A DNA stretch of 64,000 bases from Hydrogenophaga sp. (GTDB lineage: Bacteria; Pseudomonadota; Gammaproteobacteria; Burkholderiales; Burkholderiaceae_C). The stretch is from assembly GCF_018780075.1 (NCBI RefSeq), contig NZ_JADMKB010000009.1:62001-126000 (forward strand). Reading direction: 5' to 3'. This document shows positions 63,112-64,000 of the stretch, piece after piece. The position numbers and the translations under genes were made by a program. The notes under the pieces are model-generated. The model saw nothing but the letters and a program-made list of their open reading frames with translations, was not told where the DNA came from and did not search any database. Position 1 is the first letter of the stretch. The number at the start of each line of letters is the position of its first letter.

Positions 63112-63564
63112 ATGGCCCTGCCCTCGCTCTCCCTGTCCCTGCAATTCGGCGCGCTGGACGACGCCGCCCTCCACCGCGCCGCGCTGCCGCGCCACCGGGT
63201 GATCCGCTGCATCCGCCACGCGCTGGACGCCGACGCCGAGATCACCGTGCGCATCGTGGACGCCGAAGAAGGCCAGGCGCTGAACCACAGCTACCGCCAG
63301 AAGGACTACGCCACCAACGTGCTCACCTTCGACTACGCGACCGAGCCCCTGGTGATGGCCGACCTGGTGCTGTGCGCGCCGGTCGTGGCGCGCGAGGCGA
63401 AGGAACAGAAGAAGACCCTGGCCGCGCACTACGCCCACCTGCTGGTGCACGGCACCCTGCACGCCCAGGGCTGGGACCACGAGACCAGCGAGGCCGACGC
63501 GGAAGACATGGAAGCGCGCGAGATTGAAATCCTCGCCGGGCTGGGCATCGCAAGCCCGTACTGA
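63112..63564 (+). CDS. ybeY: rRNA maturation endoribonuclease YbeY
   Basis: The 150-residue zinc endoribonuclease acts in 16S rRNA 3' maturation and ribosome quality control. The defining H-x3-H-x5-H site is [11 protein letters not shown], and the preceding [13 protein letters not shown] motif is present. It starts 4 bases after the phoH stop. Confidence 0.95.
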   Translation: MALPSLSLSLQFGALDDAALHRAALPRHRVIRCIRHALDADAEITVRIVDAEEGQALNHSYRQKDYATNVLTFDYATEPLVMADLVLCAPVVAREAKEQKKTLAAHYAHLLVHGTLHAQGWDHETSEADAEDMEAREIEILAGLGIASPY

Positions 63565-63598
63565 CCCGGCTGGCGTTCCGAAGCACGTGCATTCACCA

Positions 63599-63679
63599 GA
63601 CCCACCGTGGAACCGGCTTCGCCGGGCCACTGGTGGGGTCCCCCCTTCAAGGGGGGAAGCCGCGAAGCGGCGCAGGGGG
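63599..63679 (-). repeat. structured intergenic repeat, copy 14
   Basis: This minus copy directly follows the stop of the partial RidA-fold gene. The outer arm pairs GACCC and ACC with GGT and GGGTC across one bulged C, and the inner stem is CCGGC-GAA-GCCGG. Confidence 0.8.
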
Positions 63680-64000
63680 TTACCGAATTCCCTGTGCCTC
63701 GATCTCGACCAGCAAGTCGGCGCGACACACGTCGGCCAGCACACACACCACGGGCGCACCGCCCACGCGCGGGTCGATGACCTCGCGCACCACCGCCAGA
63801 TCGGCGGCGTCGCGCACGTACACGCGGTAGGCAAGATCGGGCAGCCCGAACCCGCCGCTGCGCGAATGTGGCCGCGCCGCGGCCAGCACCGCCGCGATGT
63901 TGTCCAGGCTCTCGGCCGTCTGCGCCCGCACATCCCCCAGGTGCACGGTCTGGTGGCCGACGATGCTGGCGGTGCCCGACACGAACAGGATCTCCTGACC
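63680..64000 (-). CDS. RidA-fold protein C-terminus, chorismatase (XanB2/FkbO)-like, 5' end outside the window
   Basis: The frame is open to the window edge; 106 residues are visible. They read S-G-T-A-S-I-V-G-H, then D-V-R-A-Q-T-A-E-S-L-D-N-I, Y-R-V-Y-V-R-D and, near the end, A-D-V-C-R-A-D-L-L-V-E-I-E. This combination is closer to the C-terminal half of chorismatases (XanB2-type hydroxybenzoate synthases, often annotated as pteridine-dependent dioxygenases) than to short RidA deaminases, but without the N-terminus either remains possible. A GTG at 63982 is internal, not the start. Confidence 0.7.
   Translation of the reverse strand, partial: GQEILFVSGTASIVGHQTVHLGDVRAQTAESLDNIAAVLAAARPHSRSGGFGLPDLAYRVYVRDAADLAVVREVIDPRVGGAPVVCVLADVCRADLLVEIEAQGIR

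Overview
This is a 64 kb stretch of a GC-rich chromosome. The gene content fits a betaproteobacterium of the order Burkholderiales, most likely family Comamonadaceae; no marker here fixes the genus. Examples are the TtcA, RuvB and PhoH sequences, the DUF2917-LysR pair, the DUF1328/CsbD/BON stress cluster and a GtsABCD-type sugar transporter beside glucokinase. Almost all of it is ordinary, tightly packed chromosome. I see no rRNA, tRNA, CRISPR array, prophage or complete insertion sequence. The only sign of mobile DNA is a transposase remnant at the left edge, beside two small translationally coupled genes that run out of the window.

Layout. 0-0.8 kb: small-gene pair and IS remnant. 0.8-6.4 kb: glmS and glmU (UDP-GlcNAc synthesis), an Lrp/AsnC regulator, a DUF2726 protein and a DUF6279 lipoprotein. 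6.7-10.3 kb: a five-gene operon of a GntR regulator and a complete polar amino-acid ABC importer, with a candidate operator in front. 10.5-17.6 kb: an ArsB/SLC13-type transporter, a PKD lipoprotein, a variant metallo-beta-lactamase-fold enzyme with a TetR regulator, a TfoX-like protein, a divergent DUF2917-LysR pair and an EamA exporter. 17.7-25.6 kb: a membrane-stress cluster with a fused AI-2E-type permease, DUF1328, DUF883, holin-like, truncated CsbD and BON proteins, a NarL-type regulator, a receiver-only protein and a CHASE3-like histidine kinase. 25.6-36.6 kb: folate cycle, lytic transglycosylase, an NDUFA9-like protein, FadL/DUF302 opposite a CsoR-type regulator, GST, PhzF and the CCA-adding enzyme.

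36.8-45.6 kb: a TctDE-like two-component system converging on a sugar operon (glk, two GtsA-like binding proteins, two permeases, one ATPase). 45.7-50.6 kb: thioredoxin 2, a MidA-like methyltransferase, a FolM-like reductase with FolB, TtcA and a DUF4136 lipoprotein. 50.8-58 kb: a hybrid histidine kinase, a phosphoglycerate-mutase-like phosphatase, a DSD1-family PLP enzyme, a fusion of an alkylglycerol-monooxygenase-like domain with a lysoplasmalogenase-like domain, and a rhomboid protease. 58-64 kb: a SPOR protein, ruvB, an alpha-carbonic anhydrase, ruvA, phoH, ybeY and a partial RidA-fold (chorismatase-like) gene.

Two signals are not explained by the genes. First, about fifteen copies at fourteen loci of an 80-nt structured repeat sit almost always just 3' of a stop codon in the sense orientation. 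Their stems differ between copies by paired, compensating changes. Second, a bipartite motif CCTAC-N20-GAYAC with an exactly kept 20-nt spacer lies in front of three genes of the stress cluster (20.3, 22.9 and 23.2 kb).
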